The position numbers were made by a program, and so were the translations under genes. Under the pieces are notes generated by a model. The model was not told where the DNA came from, ran no database searches, and saw only the letters and a program-made list of their open reading frames with translations. A DNA stretch of 7,194 nt from an uncultured Lachnospiraceae bacterium (GTDB lineage: Bacteria > Bacillota_A > Clostridia > Lachnospirales > Lachnospiraceae): assembly GCA_947177885.1 (NCBI GenBank), contig CAMWWF010000138.1, positions 1-7,194 of the forward strand, in the 5' to 3' direction. Below are positions 6,223-7,194 of this stretch, one piece after another. Numbering within the stretch: position 1 is the stretch's first letter; each line of letters begins with the position of its first letter.

Positions 6223-7194
6223 ATGAAAAAAAGTGTGATAAAGCTTTGCGTCTTTTTCATCGTTTTTGTTGCGTCGCTGTTTGCGGTGAGTATGCTGATG
6301 AACAAAGGACATGATAATCTCACCATGGAGATGGCGCCGGCTTCTCTGCCGCTGGTTACCATGGAAGTGGACGGGACGGCCTATAATCAGCTTCACGGCT
6401 ACAGTGAGGCTATGAATGTTGCCTTTCAGAGGGACAATGTGACTGTCCTGGGAGAAGGAAGGAATGTAGACTTTTCGGTGGATACCTACGGAGAGGAAGT
6501 TATGGGTATCTCTATTGAAGTGAGGAGTGTGGACGGGGCCAGACTCATTGAAAATACGGATGTAAAGTGGCTGTGGACGGGAAAAGAAGAGATTCGCGGC
6601 AGCATTGTTCTGAAGGACCTGATAGAAAGGGACGAAGAATACTCTCTGAGTATACTTTTGGAACTGGAGGACGACAGGGAAGTATTCTATTACACGCGTA
6701 TCATATGGAGCTCCAGCCTGTATGCGTCGGAAAAAATAGCTTTCTGTATGGATTTTCACGGAAAACTTTACGATAAAGAGGCTGCCAGGGACATTGTTGC
6801 CTATCTGGAGACGAACCCTTATCTGGAGGACAACAGTTCCCTTCATAAAGTAAACATTCACAGCAGTTTTTACCAGATCACCTGGGGAGACCTGGAGGTG
6901 CAGGAGACAAAGGCTCCGACAATCAGGCTGACGGAAATCTCGTCTCAGACGGCTTCCCTGCTTTTGGATTACATTGTTTCCACTTCGGAAGGGAAAGATA
7001 GCGTTTATTACAATGTGGAAGAATATTATCGGGTCCGCTATACCGCTGACAGGATGTATCTGCTGGATTATGAGCGTACCATGTCCCAGATACCAGTCAT
7101 GGAGCAGCTCTGTGCGAATGATAAGATCGTGCTGGGAATCACAGGGACAGATGTGGAAATGACAGAAAGTGAAGACGGAAACATAGTAGTATTT
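6223..7194 (+). CDS. Membrane-anchored extracytoplasmic protein of unknown function (3' truncated)
   Basis: The frame is open from ATG 6223 through the last base (324 codons), so the C-terminus is outside the window. Two lysines at the start precede a single hydrophobic segment at about residues 5-26 (VIKLCVFFIVFVASLFAVSM onward), typical of a signal anchor or uncleaved signal peptide. I see no lipobox. The remainder is polar, acidic and probably beta-rich, with segments such as PLVTMEVDGTAYNQLHGYSE (43-62) and FSVDTYGEEVMGISIEVRSV (84-103), and should lie outside the cell membrane. I recall similar hypothetical proteins from Lachnospiraceae but no assigned function. The start follows AAGGA (6205-6209), which overlaps the methyltransferase stop, with a long 13-nt spacer. 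The 16-nt gap implies co-transcription with the methyltransferase. A YycH-like regulatory role is possible but weakly supported. Confidence 0.85.
   Translation, partial: MKKSVIKLCVFFIVFVASLFAVSMLMNKGHDNLTMEMAPASLPLVTMEVDGTAYNQLHGYSEAMNVAFQRDNVTVLGEGRNVDFSVDTYGEEVMGISIEVRSVDGARLIENTDVKWLWTGKEEIRGSIVLKDLIERDEEYSLSILLELEDDREVFYYTRIIWSSSLYASEKIAFCMDFHGKLYDKEAARDIVAYLETNPYLEDNSSLHKVNIHSSFYQITWGDLEVQETKAPTIRLTEISSQTASLLLDYIVSTSEGKDSVYYNVEEYYRVRYTADRMYLLDYERTMSQIPVMEQLCANDKIVLGITGTDVEMTESEDGNIVVF

Noticed and set aside
6160..6861. Open frame of 233 codons on the minus strand opposite the membrane-anchored protein
   Set aside because: The + strand frame has a sensible membrane anchor, a start adjoining the upstream gene and a full-length open frame. 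The antisense frame has none of these.

Overview
The window looks like a chromosomal piece of a Gram-positive Clostridia genome, most likely family Lachnospiraceae. This rests on moderate G+C content, strong AGGAGG-type ribosome binding sites, Firmicute-like ATP synthase subunits, and downstream proteins that resemble Lachnospiraceae conserved hypotheticals. The taxon is inferred from sequence character, not from a search. Every gene I support lies on the + strand.

Positions 1-4284 hold the 3' part of an F1Fo ATP synthase operon in the canonical order atpA (5' end cut by the window edge), atpG, atpD, atpC. These encode the alpha, gamma, beta and epsilon subunits of the F1 head and central stalk. 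The Fo genes and delta (atpB, E, F, H) would be expected upstream, outside the window. The catalytic and nucleotide-binding motifs I looked for are intact. Ion specificity (H+ or Na+) cannot be judged because subunit c is not present. Each intercistronic gap of the operon carries one or more G+C-rich hairpins just upstream of the next ribosome binding site. The atpD-atpC gap carries three in a row.

Positions 4285-4506 are non-coding. They hold a hairpin whose flanking T-run makes it a terminator on the minus strand, a weak candidate promoter, and a short leader in which the next start codon can pair with an upstream palindrome. A small conserved-looking unknown gene follows (4507-4914). Its early coding region contains a convincing + strand intrinsic-terminator structure, so it may be an attenuator or the real end point of atp read-through.

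Positions 4915-5045 are another non-coding gap with three consecutive stem-loops. Next come a class I SAM-dependent methyltransferase (5046-6206) of unknown substrate and, 16 nt later, a membrane-anchored extracytoplasmic protein of unknown function (6223 to the window edge). These last two probably form a transcription unit.

I see no mobile element, CRISPR array, tRNA, rRNA or defence system. The coding content is mostly housekeeping. The points worth a second look are the RNA structures between genes and inside the small unknown gene, and the three poorly characterised downstream proteins.
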